In this document: positions 1-12,134 of the stretch, one piece after another | Numbering within the stretch: position 1 is the first letter of the stretch | How the letters are laid out: each line of letters begins with the position of its first letter | Origin: Lepraria neglecta | Taxonomy: Eukaryota; Ascomycota; Lecanoromycetes; Lecanorales; Stereocaulaceae | NCBI GenBank assembly: GCA_033220425.1 | Contig: CM065647.1 | Span: forward strand, 3,968,001-4,032,000 | Direction: 5' to 3' | Length of the DNA: 64,000 nucleotides | The notes under the pieces: generated by a model | What the model was told of the DNA's origin: nothing | Databases searched by the model: none | What the model saw: the letters and a program-made list of their open reading frames with translations, nothing else | Program-made: the position numbers and the translations under genes

Positions 1-989
1 TATAAGCAGTTGCTACTAAGGTGATGAGGCTGGCGGTAAGGCCAATAGCATCCGCCATGGTAAAGGTCAGAAGTAGTAGCTCTTGGCGTCCGAATGATCA
101 GTTTTTAAATAATCCAGCAGGACAGATACAATGACGGATCAATTGACTTCGAATGGCGTGAAAAGCAAAAGATGGAAGTCCGCCGTTCGTGGCTGACTGC
201 TGTGCAATCCATTTCGCTTTGCCAGATTAGGTTCCACTAACATCAGCTTGACCCAAATTGGTTAGCTCGTACAGTACTTTAGCTTTTCCATGTCGAAGCA
301 CTTATTTCCCTTAAGGTTGTCCAAGTCATGGTGGGCGAGACGTGAACCTACAATATTTACCAGGCGTAAAGCGAACAGCATCAAGAATTCTTTCTGGGTT
401 CTTATCTTCTTTGGGTTGACTTGGAAGATTGTACATTCAAGGTTAAGGGAGAGCATAATCATGGCTATCTTCAAACAATTGCTCGCAAAGGAGCTCCATG
501 ATGAGAAGGAATTATTATGACAACCCCATGCGTGAAATGGCTGCTCTCCCTGATAAGAAACACGAGGAAAACCCTCCTAGAGATGTTCGGTGCGTGATAA
601 ATCCCCTCGATCATGACCGATGTGTGTACACTAACCCAGCAGCCGTAAGAATCATTGACTTACACCTGAGGGTCTGCAAGAGCCCTCACGATTTTCATTC
701 CCCCGACCTCACGGTATTTAGCCCCGGCTGTTCGCCAGGGCCATCTTCGGCCTTGCATCCAAGATCACTGCCAGCAAGTACGGAAGTTGACTCCTACAAA
801 GCAGGGCTAACGTAGTTTTTGACAGATCTGCAATATCAAAGAATCAAGAATTCTGCCAAAGTAAGATCTTTGCCTCCGAGACCGAGGTCCTGTTGTCATG
901 TGGAATATCTAGGGTAGGCGGCGAGTTGTTGAGAGTCTTTACCGAGCTCGGGAGTACTGGGTTTTGATGGACGACGTCTCATTTGCTTA
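1..989. other. Left-edge stretch without a supportable gene
   Basis: I see no open frame here with family motifs, and no tRNA-like box. A minus-strand frame at 262-474 reads somewhat like protein but has no recognisable motif or start context, so I do not call it. The 3' end of the alpha/beta hydrolase gene lies at the right border. Confidence 0.4.
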
Positions 990-2116
990 TCAAGAATCCG
1001 CTGGCAAGTCTAACAATGCTGTCAAATTGGATAGCTCCGTTCCCGTGAAAAATGAAGCAACACCAGATTCTGCAGCCAGGTTCGATGGCACGGCCACTGT
1101 CGAGAACAAAGCCAGACTCAACTCTGCAGCTGCTGTAGGTAACGAGGCCGGCTCCGAACTCTCGGCGGAACCCAAAGGTATCTCGGTCGTGTTCGAGATC
1201 GAAAGCATTTGATTTGGGTTCAAAGCACCACCCTGGAACTTTACTACCTCCGCCACAATATACGCAGCCAAACTGCCTGGTTGGCTGAGGAACGGACTAT
1301 GGCCCGTTGGAATGTTAGCTACATCCCATTTCACTCCACTATGCTGAATCATGAGCTGCTGTCCAATTGGGGGAACAGCTTGATCCTCGGTGCAAACCAC
1401 GTATGCGCGTCGACCGTTATAGAACGAGTCAGACCAAGCTGGCGGTCCACTAGGAGTTTCCAGCGCATTCTGTGATTGGTTTTTGAGCCGAATTATAGCC
1501 TGTGAGGCCAATTGTGGCGAAACGTCGTTGTAGAAGATGTTCTTGGCATTCCGAACGCCCAGCTGACCGTCTTCCTGAATAGCGCACGTATCAGTCATTG
1601 ATTCAATACCTTACAGTTTTGCAGTAATGGAAAGAAAATATTTACATAATCTACTACCCAAGGGTCGAATTTCTTCCCAGGCAAAGAGCTGATGAGGGAT
1701 TGACCTTCCTGTGCGACGAATGCACAGATGAAGATCAGACCAATGATGCCACCTTTCCTCGAGGCGGCTGGCATTTCAGCTTTGCTCAAGCCTTTCGCTG
1801 CCATGGCACCTGGGCACCCGCCATAGGAATGCATGACGAGTACGATATCCCTGCCGGCGTTGATCAGGGGAAACAAAAGGTTCTGACGAATGAATGCCGC
1901 ATCACCGGTGACCGATTGCGAATAGGGATCTGTGGAGCTGCAACTTGGACTACGAGCGGATGATGTTGGGTAACCGGCCTTTTCTATCTCGGCAAGGAGC
2001 AAGCTGTAGTGGATAGGTGAGTGCCAGGCGCCGGGAATGAGGACAACTGTGGGCGATTGAGGTGCAGCCCAGATGATGGGGATGAATTGGAGAACGAGAA
2101 AAATTTGGAAGAGCAT
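990..2116 (-). CDS. Secreted alpha/beta-hydrolase-fold protein
   Basis: Two exons (1646-2116 and 990-1574) joined across a 71-nt GT-AG intron give 351 residues. The first 18 or so residues form a signal peptide (hydrophobic run, then AAP). The alpha/beta hydrolase core follows: VVLIPGAWHSP near residue 24, the nucleophile elbow MHSYGG with Ser97, the acid in CTEDQAVP and the histidine in GHSPF. The family includes esterases, lactonases and C-C hydrolases; the substrate cannot be read from sequence. The last 75 or so residues are an Ser/Ala/Thr-rich tail not normal for the fold. ATG codons at 2182 and 2149 lie in frame; 2116 is chosen because it places the signal peptide at the N-terminus. It is related to the hydrolase at 6881-7730, which lacks both the signal peptide and the tail. 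Confidence 0.75.
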
Positions 2117-2852
2117 TTTTTGAGCTGCATGGAATGTGAAGAGTGGCATCGCGAATACCTCGTCAACCAAAAGAGTGTGCATTTCGAGTACATTGCAAAG
2201 GATTGCGTGGTGAACTTATATGTGCAAGTTGACCGCTGACTTATCCGTGTTGTCGAGGCCGTTTCATCGTCGTTCAGGGGCGCTTCCTCACCGATGCGAT
2301 ATGCGCCCCCAACACAATCCCATGTTTGAGTTATTGCGTCCATACAAGTTGAATCCCGATGCATTGCAAGGAAAAAACGTGCGACACCGTGTCTGAGGTT
2401 GGCTTGATGGCTAATTCTATGGCTGACAAGGCGGCCGGAAGAACGCCCTGATTAGGCCCTGACTTTTTATGTTAGTAAGATGAATTGATGACAGTTTGAG
2501 ACTTCAAGATTAAAGATAGTACAGATAAGCGGTCAACAACCCTACGAGCTATTCCTGACGGCTCTATACAGCACTCTGGCCAATGAAAGCCATAGCATAC
2601 ATGGCACCGAGGCCACAGAATTTGCATGACATACTTTGATCTCCCATTGAAATGAGTATATATAGTCAACGACCATACTCAGAGTTTTTGACCTAACGAT
2701 GAAGATCTGTTCTCTTCGAAAGAAGTCAGTGCTCCGCCGCCTATCTCATGGCTTTCGAAAATATAGAATCATTCAGCGAGCGCAAGCAAAATGCACTGTC
2801 AATCAAGAATACCTTCATCGAGATCAAGGCACCCTGTTCGAACAAACTTCAA
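2117..2852. other. Intergenic stretch
   Basis: This lies between the hydrolase start and the 3' end of the UMTA-type methyltransferase. Short frames on both strands carry no family motif. It should contain the hydrolase promoter (minus strand) and a terminator; no specific site stands out. Confidence 0.4.
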
Positions 2853-3698
2853 TTACACTACTGCAACTCCATTCTCCTCCAACCCCTTCCTCGCCGTGTA
2901 AACAACCTTAGGCGTACAAAGCACAACCCCCCACCTAGACTCCTCACACATCACCCTATTCTGCTCTAACAACATCTCCCTATCCAGACTTTTCTCAGCC
3001 ATCTCCTCGTCCTTAGCCAAATGATTATCAAAAAACGCCTTCGCCAAATCCTCCCTCTCTGGAGCCTCCCAAAGCTTACTCCCTTCAAATCCACACTCCT
3101 CCATACATTTCGCCAGCTCAGCTACCCACTTCCCCACTTTCTCCAAAAACTCAAGCTTCCCTTCCATCACTGGCGCCTCGATACCCTCCTCAGCGCGCAG
3201 AATAAAGGACTTTGACACATTCAACTCATCCCACTGTAGATACCCGCCGGGCCTAAGCAAGCGCTTTAGATTCCGTAGGATCGGTCGAGGATCGCTGTCA
3301 CGCACTACCACGAATAGAAGCCGTACGTGTACTACATCATAAGCACCCAGCGTCTCCTCGGACGGCTCATTAAATAGATCCCATTCCCTTAATCGCACAT
3401 TCTTTGGCAACCATTGAACAGGCGGGCACTGTGCGAGACTGATATCGTAGCCGTCGAGGTGGGCGTGCGGGAGCTGTTGGGCTACCCGGCGGAGCCAGAT
3501 GGCGGTGCCGCAGGCTATGTCTGCGATTTTGATTGAGGCTTGGTCGACAGATGAAGGCAGGGTGGCCAGTATCTCTGGATGTAAATCGTAGCCTATGGTC
3601 TCGTGCCAGAGATAGTGCTCGTAGTTTAGGCGGGAGGCGGATTTGAAGTCGCGGGCTAGGACGTAGGTGTCTTGCTTAGAGAGAGGTTGGGAGCCCAT
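2853..3698 (-). CDS. UMTA-type class I SAM-dependent methyltransferase
   Basis: A single exon of 281 residues. The Rossmann-fold methyltransferase signature is clear: motif I IADIACGTAIWL (about residues 58-69), the acidic loop DGYDISLAQCPP, WDLFNEP, and the post-motif YDVVHVRLL followed by LKRLLRPGGYLQWDEL. This arrangement is typical of the fungal UMTA family, common in secondary-metabolite clusters as N- or O-methyltransferases. The acceptor is unknown. It is co-directional with the SAT4 protein upstream and the secreted hydrolase downstream, so it may be an outer member of the cluster. On the coding strand the 5' half is C-rich and the 3' half G-rich. The start at 3698 is the first ATG and gives the usual family N-terminus. 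Confidence 0.8.
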   Translation of the reverse strand: MGSQPLSKQDTYVLARDFKSASRLNYEHYLWHETIGYDLHPEILATLPSSVDQASIKIADIACGTAIWLRRVAQQLPHAHLDGYDISLAQCPPVQWLPKNVRLREWDLFNEPSEETLGAYDVVHVRLLFVVVRDSDPRPILRNLKRLLRPGGYLQWDELNVSKSFILRAEEGIEAPVMEGKLEFLEKVGKWVAELAKCMEECGFEGSKLWEAPEREDLAKAFFDNHLAKDEEMAEKSLDREMLLEQNRVMCEESRWGVVLCTPKVVYTARKGLEENGVAVV

Positions 3699-4085
3699 CG
3701 TCTAAGGAATGAAATCTTTGGTGCTGGGATTAAAAAATGCATTTACAGCGAACCGGATGTCTAAAATGGTTGTATGCATGAAACACAAACGCGGGAGGAT
3801 GTACGGAAATAGTTTTAATTAAACAACCGTGCACCTCTATTAGCTATTCTGCATAGAACCCTAGACGGAGCCGTTGGGGTATTCTATATTTTAAAATTCT
3901 ATAGGTCATGTTTGAGGATCTCGAAATTTTGTTGTCTAAACTGAGAAGGACCAGACTGTTCAATCTACATCGTGGATACGTCTCCGGAGAAAATTATGAA
4001 CAGAAACCTATTAGGTCGACCCTATTTTACATAAACCACCTAAACACCTACAATTCACAGCTTGTGTCTAGACAACCCTTTAATT
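3699..4085. other. Intergenic stretch
   Basis: AT-rich spacer between the methyltransferase start and the end of the SAT4 gene. Nothing beyond the expected promoter and terminator functions is visible. Confidence 0.4.
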
Positions 4086-5533
4086 TCACCTCCCACCACC
4101 CGTCCACTTCACCGCAACATCACTCCTCACGTTAATCCCCCTCGGCGCATTAGGCAATCCCTGCATCTCAATATCACTAGCCGGCACCTGCCTCTCTCCC
4201 GCAACAACAGTCGAGTGTAAATTCTTAAGTCCCGAATACCCATCCGTCTCATCATCCAAAGGCACGAATTGATGCTGACTATCCGACTCGCTGATTTGGT
4301 CTGGCTGTGTTCGACTGCCCATTGAGATGTTTTGGCTTCTCTTTAATGATTTCCCTGAAGCGTAGCGGTTGCCTGTTGCGTAGGCGGAGGGGTTGGGAGA
4401 GCCTGTCATGGCTAGGGATAGGATCGGTCGGAGGGAGGGAAGGCATCCTGCAGATATTGTCAGTAGTTGAACATACCGGGCTTAGATATAAATTCCATCC
4501 GTACCTGATACAATTGCCATATTGCTCTCCGTGATCGTCCAGACTCCGACATAGGCGAAGTTCCAATCTAAGTCGGGCGACGTAATATTCACGCTTACGA
4601 GCGTAGCAAGTCGAACAATCGAGATGATGGTAACGCTGAGACCTGGTCAGCAGACAATTAGACTCAATTGGAATATAACACTCACAAACTACCAAGCATG
4701 AAAATAACAGCTAGTGCAATCTTTTGCGACTGAGACCTATGAAGCTTCCAGATATATGGCACAGGCAATGACATAAGCGCTGCATCGGTGAGAATGTTCG
4801 GCACGGCGATTCCAACGAAGAAGGCATAGTCATTGACAATGCAATTTCTTTTCGTAAAGTCTGGTTCAAAAAAATCGGAGACTGGCTTGCATTGGAAAAT
4901 GGTGACCAAGGTCTGAAGAGAACGTCGGTCAGCAAAGCCCGCGATACAAACTATGTGGCCTACTTACCACAGCGATTCCCCATGCAGTGGTGATACCTCC
5001 TAGAATATAGACGGGAAGGTGAATTGATTGAGTGAACAGCCTCCAATAGAATGCCAAGATGGAATATTTGACCAGAACGATGATAAGTGTGTAGAGAATC
5101 TCGCCGACGAAAAGGTTTTTGAAGAATTCGGTCACGAATGTCGGGCCGAGAACCCAGAGGTGCTTGCCATATCCTTGTGAGATCCCTAGATGGCGAGTTT
5201 GTTAGCATGCTCACAACCATCCTGCCCCGGAATTGAAAATGTAAGGAGCGACTTACAGACAAAACTGCTAGCGAACAGTCCAGTGGCTACCACCTGGGGA
5301 AATAGTCAGCATTTGCGAAACATGCCGGTTGTGCAACCTCGCAGCCTTACCAGTGCAGCGACCGCAATCCAGTCGTCCAACCAGTACCCAGCTTTCAGCA
5401 ACTTCCTCGCCCAGAATCGCAGCCCAACGGCTATCACGGCGAGGATGTAGGTCGTAAGCTGGGCTGCATAAAGCTCAGGCTGCCTGGTTGCGTAGATGTC
5501 AAGACCCGGAGGGGCAGGTGGTAATCCAGACAT
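4086..5533 (-). CDS. SAT4-family (fungal rhodopsin-like) integral membrane protein
   Basis: Six exons: 5351-5533, 5257-5293, 4968-5185, 4686-4912, 4505-4635 and 4086-4447. Introns are 49-71 nt and the product is 385 residues. About seven hydrophobic segments are seen in the first 280 residues. Family landmarks include the early GLRFWARKLLKAGYWLDDW region, the loop GYGKHLWVLGP, the EILYTL..VKYSILAFYWRLF helix, the CKP loop and PNILTDAALMSLPVPYIWKL, then GSFVTIISIVRL. A 110-residue polar cytoplasmic tail follows. Members are often found in or near fungal metabolite clusters, and some carry CFEM domains; this one has none. Its function is unknown. It shares direction with the two minus-strand genes to its left. 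Confidence 0.8.
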
Positions 5534-6880
5534 CGTGACGGAGAGCTGGAAAAGGAAAACTAGAGAACGATAATGCAAGTGACGGATTTCGAATCCTTCT
5601 ATCTCTTATTGATGGTGTGTGATTATAGGTAATAAATAAATTGAGGACCCGACGCAACGATCTTCAGCCACCCAAAGTATCTTTCGGGGTTGCCAGTTTC
5701 CTTCCTCGTGAGACCTGCATTATGTTAGGCTCAGGAGATGTGCATGACACCATTGAGTGTTGCATAGTTTGAAGGACCGGATATTTGGAGTACTGCGGCA
5801 TGTGCGTCATAGGCAAATACTGTTTCATATGGCTTGCATAGAGTTTGCGAACAGCGAAAAACCGATTTACGTTATCGCTCTTAGTGGACTTCAGTCCGGG
5901 GTCCATGGATGGATCTGAATCGTTTGTGCTAACCTATCTGCAAGGATCGGTCGTGCGCGCCAATCGGTCGTGCAGCGGACTTTGTTAATCTGTGAATTAG
6001 TGAGGTGACTGAGCATCACCTGTATGACACTATTGCGATAGTCCAGAAATTAATAAGCCCTCTTGACAGAAAGCTTGGGCCATTCCGGTAGTTTTTATAA
6101 CACACCCAATAGTATTCCCTCGACAGCATAGGTAGTCATTTTAATTTGAAGCCCACAGACGCGGGATGTCTCTCGAATTGTCGAAAAATCCGTTGATATT
6201 TCCGATGATTGAAGCGCAGAAGATATAGTGGGGCTTACTTGTCCCTGCCTTCGATCGACAAATAAGTCAGTATATAGTCCTTCCGTGCCGTTATCCCGTA
6301 ACCTAGCTCATCAGCGAGCAGCGCTTATGTGTAGATCGCAGGTAATATCGTCCACAATCCCGTCATCCTAGTCACCCCATTCTAAAGAAAGTCAATGAGG
6401 TCTCAGATGCCTTTCATGCAACATTGCGCCTTTCAGATTGTTTAGAAATGTCTTAAATTAGACTGCGGATACTTGGGATTGCCAGGGATAATGGCCGGCC
6501 TGCTGTTTCAAGATGTAGGAACTTACACTCTTGCGAAAAGCTTGACTGATCAGACCACGTTTTTCTGGACGTTGGGCTTGCAGTACCAAGACTGTAATCC
6601 CCACAGCTTCATTTCTCCTCTTACTCCGTATTTTGGATTCTTTGGTATTAGTGCACGGCTGCCAGCGGTCATTCAGGATTTTAGGCCCGCCATTAGGCCA
6701 GCCACTAGGCAGACCACTAGGCCCATCGAGCCCTGCAAGCCAAACTGCATCCCATTACTGCATTGTCGGGTTGTAATTGCTGGGGTTTCAGCAGCCTCCT
6801 CATCTTCCTGGTAGTGACTAAACATTCTCGATTGAATTTTGCTTAGTCTTGTTTGTCCAACACACCGCGGCTTGACCCAA
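5534..6880. other. 1.35-kb intergenic region between divergent genes
   Basis: This separates the SAT4 gene (leftward) and the alpha/beta hydrolase (rightward), so it should hold both promoters. Frames at 5664-5906 and 6473-6814 lack ATG context or motifs and look non-coding. A short tandem repeat lies at 6687-6722. Confidence 0.4.
6687..6722 (+). repeat. Three 12-bp tandem units
   Basis: Three adjacent 12-bp units share the pattern C-C-A-[CT]-T-A-G-G-C and lie about 160 bp upstream of the hydrolase start. They could be chance or a promoter element; no function is claimed. Confidence 0.5.
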
Positions 6881-7730
6881 ATGGCCCATTCGAAGGCAAC
6901 AATAGTCCTTGTGACTGGCGCCTGGCACCCCTCCAGCGCCTACAAGAGCCTCATATCTGACCTCGTAAATGCCGGATATCCTGTCCTCGTCACCAGCTTG
7001 CCCAGCCTCAACCCCAAAGACCCTTCAGTGTGCGATTGCAGCTCAGACGCTTCCTCTGTCCGCCAGCAGTTCCTTCCCGCGATCGAAGAAGAGGGCAAGG
7101 ATGTTATTCTTCTTTGCCACTCCTACGGCGGCATTCCTGGGGGAGGAGCCGCACATAGCTTGAGCAAGAGCGCGCGTATGCAGCAAGGGAAGAAGGGAGG
7201 CGTGGTGGGTTTGATATATATATCGGCGTTTGTTGTTCCTGAAGGAATGACTCTCGTGAATTACTTGGGCGGCAAGCACCCACCTTACCTTCTAGGTAAT
7301 AAGGTACGTATCAGTTTTGCCTTTACCACTTGCTCCCTGTTAGCAGAGACTTATGCTAATCTCCATCTAGCCCTCGGAAGGCCTATCTGAGGTTGGGACC
7401 GCCAAAAAGACTCTTTTCGGGGACGTACCTCCACCACATGACGAAGAGATAGAAAAATCTCTTCTCCCTCATGCTATGCTTGCGTTCGAATCGCCAGCTC
7501 CTCCCGCGGCGTGGGCACAGCCCGAGTATTCCGGCAAAATCGCCTTTTTGCGGTGCACCCAAGATGCTGCTTTGCCGACATTTTTGCAAGATCTGTTTGT
7601 GGACAAAAGCGAAGTGAAATGGATAGTGAAAGATATTGAGGCTTCGCATAGTCCTTTCGCGAGCAAGCCAGAAGAGGTTGTGCAGGCAGTGGAGAAGTTC
7701 GCTCAGGCGTTTGAGGGTGAGACGGCTTAG
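6881..7730 (+). CDS. Alpha/beta-hydrolase-fold protein, cytosolic
   Basis: Exons 6881-7303 and 7371-7730 (67-nt intron, GTACGT donor and CTAG acceptor) give 260 residues. The frame begins IVLVTGAWHPSSAY with no signal peptide. The nucleophile elbow is LLCHSYGG (Ser81), the acid lies in CTQDAALP and the histidine in ASHSPFASKP. Substrate specificity is unknown. It is a paralogue of the secreted hydrolase at 990-2116: the order of motifs and the loops around GKKGG(V/I)(V/I)GLI and (F/I)(V)(V/A)(P/Q)EG match. It lies next to the small O-methyltransferase, tail to tail, at the left side of the peptide cluster, so a role in that pathway (hydrolysis or cyclisation) is possible but only inferred from position. 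Confidence 0.78.
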
Positions 7731-7943
7731 GGGGTCGATTGCTTTCGGTCAGTGCTATTGAGACATGATGTTAGTGATGTGATGTACACTATACGTGTGT
7801 TTCCTCTAAAAGTGGGCGGCTTTAGACGGCATGAATACTTCTGAACAAAAGATAGATGGCATGCCACTGGAGCGGTAGATTTTCATCAGGTACATTAGGT
7901 ATATATCGACCTCCAAAATCACTTTATCATTAGAACCCGCATG

Positions 7944-9014
7944 CTATTGCTTCGCAGCTCCAGCTTCTTGTCGTTCTAGGTATCCTGCTCTCCACTTAAT
8001 CTGTGTCACTCCATCGAAAAGTGGCAAAATCAGGGTATCAATGCGTGGATCGTCCAAAAAGCTCTTGTTCAGTTTTCGCAGCGTCTCTCCGTTCGCCTCC
8101 CAAAATGGTCGTCTGATTTTCTCGATATAAGGATTAAACTCGTTGCCCATGGTTAGGCCACGCGCGAAGACTAGAGGCCACACAGAAGCCCACGGTCAGC
8201 CGCATGATGGTGAGGAAAAGGGTGCTCTTGTCATGGAGATGAGAAGAGTGTACCATTATCAACGAGAACGACACCATGAGGCGAGAGGAGTCTCCTTTCG
8301 AGAATACGATTCATGTATAATTGGTAGTTGTGCTTGTCTGCATCGAGGAAGATGAGGTCGAATTGGCCCTCCACATGCTCCAACCTAGATTCCCCGTCAT
8401 CAATGCTTGTATCCAGCCAGAATCCTGCGGTGGCCCCAGTTCTCCAACGTGGGAGCACACTCACATCGAAGCGGCTGGTCCCTCAATCACACGTATTCGA
8501 TCGTCCACACCAAGCTCCTTGAACATCTTCCTAGTGAAATTGAGCACCTCACCGCGTACGTCCAGAGTGATGATCTCGGCGTTCGTGGCGCGCGTGCCTT
8601 CGTACCACGCCAAAGCCGAGAAGCCAGTGAAGGTTCCAACTTCAAGGACTGCATTTACCTTCATCAACCTCTTGCTCGTAATTGCATGAGACGAATTAAG
8701 TATTGACAGGTTGACGTGACCGACCTCGCTTCGGGGCCATCCATTGGCTCATCCAGATCATCCACTGGCCTTGCAGCTTTGAGGACATCATCTCCGCGTC
8801 CATCCATGTTCGAACCGTCCACTCCCAGTGCTTATCTAGGCTTTCTGGAAGTTCTGTTACGCGTCAAAGAGACCGTTAGCTGAGATCATGCTGGGGATGA
8901 TAGGATTGGCCAGGGGTGGGCAGAGGGACCTTGCTTACCTTCTGAGTGCTTCTCGCAGTACTCCGACACCCTATCTGCCAGATCTGGAGAGAATGGAAGT
9001 ACACTACCTAGCAT
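7944..9014 (-). CDS. Caffeoyl-CoA-type (family 3) O-methyltransferase
   Basis: Five exons: 8939-9014, 8725-8853, 8465-8648, 8254-8384 and 7944-8170, giving 248 residues, the normal size for this family. The exon joins restore an unbroken family-3 pattern: PKRVLEVGTFTGFSALAW (SAM motif I, residues 66-83), VIEGPAA, FDLIFLDADKHNY (metal-binding acidic residues), then VVLVDN and a final DGVTQIKW. Such enzymes methylate vicinal catechol or phenol hydroxyls with a divalent cation. In this setting a plausible acceptor is an oxidised tyrosine of the cross-linked peptide, which is inference. The exon 3/4 acceptor at 8385 is the best of two phase-compatible choices. It is convergent with the hydrolase (213-bp gap). 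Confidence 0.8.
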
Positions 9015-9858
9015 GATTGCGATTGCAATTTCGGGATAAGTTACGTCTGTCTGTGTATGTGACGCGTTGAATTCATGACGAATGCTGCAGCCTCAACAAT
9101 GCCTAAGCGAGCGGAATAATCTGTGCAGACGCTTGTTCAATAAGGTAAGCCTGTTTGAGCTTGGCTGCTTTCGCGTGCATGTTTGCTTGCAAGGATCTAG
9201 AAGTCCTTCCGAAACTAGACGCCATAGCTTTGCCAGTGCTACCAAGCCAATCAATTCGTGAGCCGTGAGCGTGTGGACAAATCACCCAAGAGAGAGACAC
9301 CATTACTCTGTCCAGTGTGGTAGTTCTTGCGACAAGCTAATGCAGGCCATATCGAGTACCGGGCCCGCATTTGCACCTATGCTTTATTGGTACGGATGAA
9401 GTTGTGATGGTAATCGTCAGGAGTACTAGCGCAGCCTAAGTCCAGCGGCTAGAAGGACGGCATGGCAGAAAGTTAGATGACTTTATTTACACCGTCATAA
9501 ACTTTACAGCCTTTCCCTTTACCGTATAAGCTCCGGAAGCTTATCTCAGTAGCTTATCCGACCAAGTGCATGCACGCATGTAAGTAAATCCAATCGATGT
9601 TGACTAATCTTGAAACCTTTTGGAATGCAATCTCGGACAAGAGTATCCTGATCCACCCACACACCATTCAATTCACATTTATTAGTAGCAAGACACAAGA
9701 GAGGTGGGGAAGGGCAAGTCTCGTAGCTGCTTGGGCGCGTTCCAGTTCTAGCCGAGTCTGAACATATTCATGCGGTAAGTTTGCCTGGAATATAGCGCAG
9801 GAATCCTAGTGCGTATCTGCTGCGCTGCAGCCGACATTGGTCTTTTATGCGTTCGTTG
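9015..9858. other. Intergenic stretch
   Basis: This lies upstream of the small O-methyltransferase and downstream of the aminotransferase. A 66-codon minus-strand frame at 9103-9303 has no recognisable motif and is not called. Nothing else is seen. Confidence 0.4.
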
Positions 9859-11643
9859 TCAAAGATAAGCTTTCAACCTTCGAAGCCTACTCTTAGCAAG
9901 CTCCAGCTCAGCCTTCGTCTTACAGGCGACAAATCGCAGGTAATCCTCTGCAACGTGCGCATTGGCATTGCTGAAGGACGCTGTTCCGTACATGCGAGTC
10001 AGCCAAATGAAGACATCTCGTTTTGAATTTCGAAAGAAAAAGGTCCAACACTAACCACTTGCCGGGATCGTAGCGACACCCAATTCCTGGATCAAGAACC
10101 AGCAGAGTGCCCAGTCCCGCGATTTACCAACAATACTTGCGGGATACTTGTACCCCGCTGGAATCTTGATCCTACCGGCATTAACGAAAACGTAATGTGC
10201 GCCTGAAGGCTCCACGTACTGGAAAAGCGGTCAGATACGGTTTCGCGCGGATTTGCATTTCTCTACTGCAAGCTATGCGGTTGGTACTTACAGGCAATTC
10301 AAGCTCCCGGAAGACTTCGCAGAGACAGTCAATCTTGCTCTTCATGTCCTGGCGATTCTTCTCCCAGAACCCCTCTTCTTCTGCCTTTTCTAATCCGACT
10401 GCGGCTGCAATTTGTGAGGGACCAGCGGTACTGTAGCTCAAGATAATATGAGCATTCTGCACATGTTTGATCAAGTCTCTGTCACCGATGGCATAGCCGA
10501 TTCGCCAGCCCGTGGCGTTGAAAGCTTTGCCAATGGAGCCTATTGTCACAGTGTGCCTTGCAATTTCAGGACTTAGGGTTGCGATGCGATGAAAAATATT
10601 AGTGTAATGGAGGCGCTCATAAACCTCGTCAGAGAGGATGATGACTCTGTGTTTGACACATATCTTGCCGATGGAGAACAACTCATCGACAGTGAAAACT
10701 TTTCCAAGGGGATTGTGGCTTTTTAAATTAGCATATTCAAATGGCAGGTGATGCCCATGGGATACGTACGGATTATTCAGAACCAATATTCTGGTCTTTG
10801 GAGTCATTGCACTATCCAGATCCTGCAAGTCCAGAGTCCACTCATCCGCTCTGCTAACACTGGTTGCCGCATGGGTTGGTGGATGAAGTGGAACAGCTTT
10901 AAGGACTCCGCCAACGTATCTTGTGTGCAGTTCGTACCTGCCAGAGTCAACAAACACATGCGACGAAGGAATTTGACATGTTTACAAATCAAACGCCGGC
11001 TCTAACACAATCACTTCATCACCAGGTTCCACAAATGCAGTAATAGTACTCAGAATAGCTTCCGTGCCCCCGGAGTGGACTGAGATTTCCTTGTCCGGGT
11101 CGAGAATCCTTGCGTATAAGGGGGAGTAGACATCGGACAGTACTTCTCTAAAGCGTCGTAACCCCTGAAAACGCCAATCAGAAATGCCAAATTATTAAAT
11201 GTGGTAGTAGCCTGACATGTGTTGGACCATACTGGTTGCATTGAACTTGATCTAGGGCTTCTTTGTGAGCGTCGATCAGAAATTGGGGCGGATTATCTTG
11301 TCTATCTAGCTGTTAGCCGTAGATCATTTTTTTCTATGTTTTCTGACCCAAGGCCAAGACCGAGATTGGCAACAGGCTGGACGGGAGAGGCTTGTATGCT
11401 CAACGCAACCCACTCCCTTGGACTAATATTAGTGACACTCAATGTAAACAGCAAAATGTTATGTAGAGCTCACCAAACGCTATCAACCACAGCAGCTAGC
11501 TTCTTCGTGCCGCCTCTGGAGATCGACGATTGCCTTTGATCTTCTGCAGCAGGCTGAGTAGGAGATGATGTCCTCAGGCTCGACTCAAGCCGTTCCCTGG
11601 AGATCACATCAGTACTCGACCCCTGAGCTACGCATGTAATCAT
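9859..11643 (-). CDS. PLP-dependent class I/II aminotransferase, kynurenine-aminotransferase-like
   Basis: Eight exons: 11474-11643, 11348-11422, 11217-11301, 10986-11164, 10770-10937, 10292-10718, 10056-10218 and 9859-9980. Introns are 46-75 nt and the product is 462 residues. The first exon is a divergent N-terminus. Fold-type-I landmarks follow in order: NPPQF, CNQYGPTHGLRRF, ISVHSGGTEAIL, EPGDEVIVLEPAFD, NNPHNPLGK, DEVYERLHY (Asp256 and Tyr259 for PLP) and GSIGKAFNATGWRIGY with the Schiff-base Lys290. This order is that of kynurenine/glutamine transaminase K. All catalytic residues are present. A role in amino-group removal or exchange during peptide maturation, or in supplying an aromatic keto acid, is inferred only from its position beside the precursor gene. 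The start codon is the least certain part. Confidence 0.82.
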
Positions 11644-12134
11644 AACCGAAACTTTACCAGAGGTCGCTGATCAATGCAGCGAGCGGTTTTGTGATACTCC
11701 TAGAGGTAAAATGCTGACTCTGAGGCAATTCCATGTATGTTGAGTCGTCCACCTGTTGGGGTTTTGAAGTATACTACTATCAAGGCTGTCGAAAGGAGAT
11801 CTAACAAAGAATGGACTACTACTAGTGTTAGCCGAGGGCGGCCGGCCTCGCAACCGTGCTCTTGGGCTGTGCTATCTAATTCCATATCTGGGTTTTGGGG
11901 CATGGCGTGGCCCAATGAACATACAGCTGAAATTTGTTGCGGAACAATGACTTTACGAGTTCAAATAGATATCTAACGATTTAAAGCTACCTTCACAAGG
12001 TCTGCTCTCGGTCCCAACTCATCGCTATCCGGAAGCTCTGGAACTTCTAGCCCCCAAGGAGTTGGAAATTATACCACGCTTCTCCTGAACCTTGCCACGG
12101 CAAACTCGACTTTCACCTCAATCACCATACCCCT
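11644..12134. other. Intergenic stretch with a stray membrane-like frame
   Basis: This lies between the aminotransferase start and the precursor stop codon. A minus-strand frame at 11700-11915 contains one hydrophobic, membrane-like segment (LLDLLSTALIVVYF). It could be a remnant of a UstYa-type anchor, but no conserved UstYa motif follows, so it is not called as a gene. Confidence 0.35.

Noticed and set aside
262-474. Minus-strand frame resembling a protein end
   Set aside because: No motif, no supporting splice sites and no upstream exon could be recognised.
11700-11915. Minus-strand frame with a hydrophobic segment, possibly a third UstYa
   Set aside because: No YxGxP or HxxHC motif follows in any frame before the aminotransferase gene.
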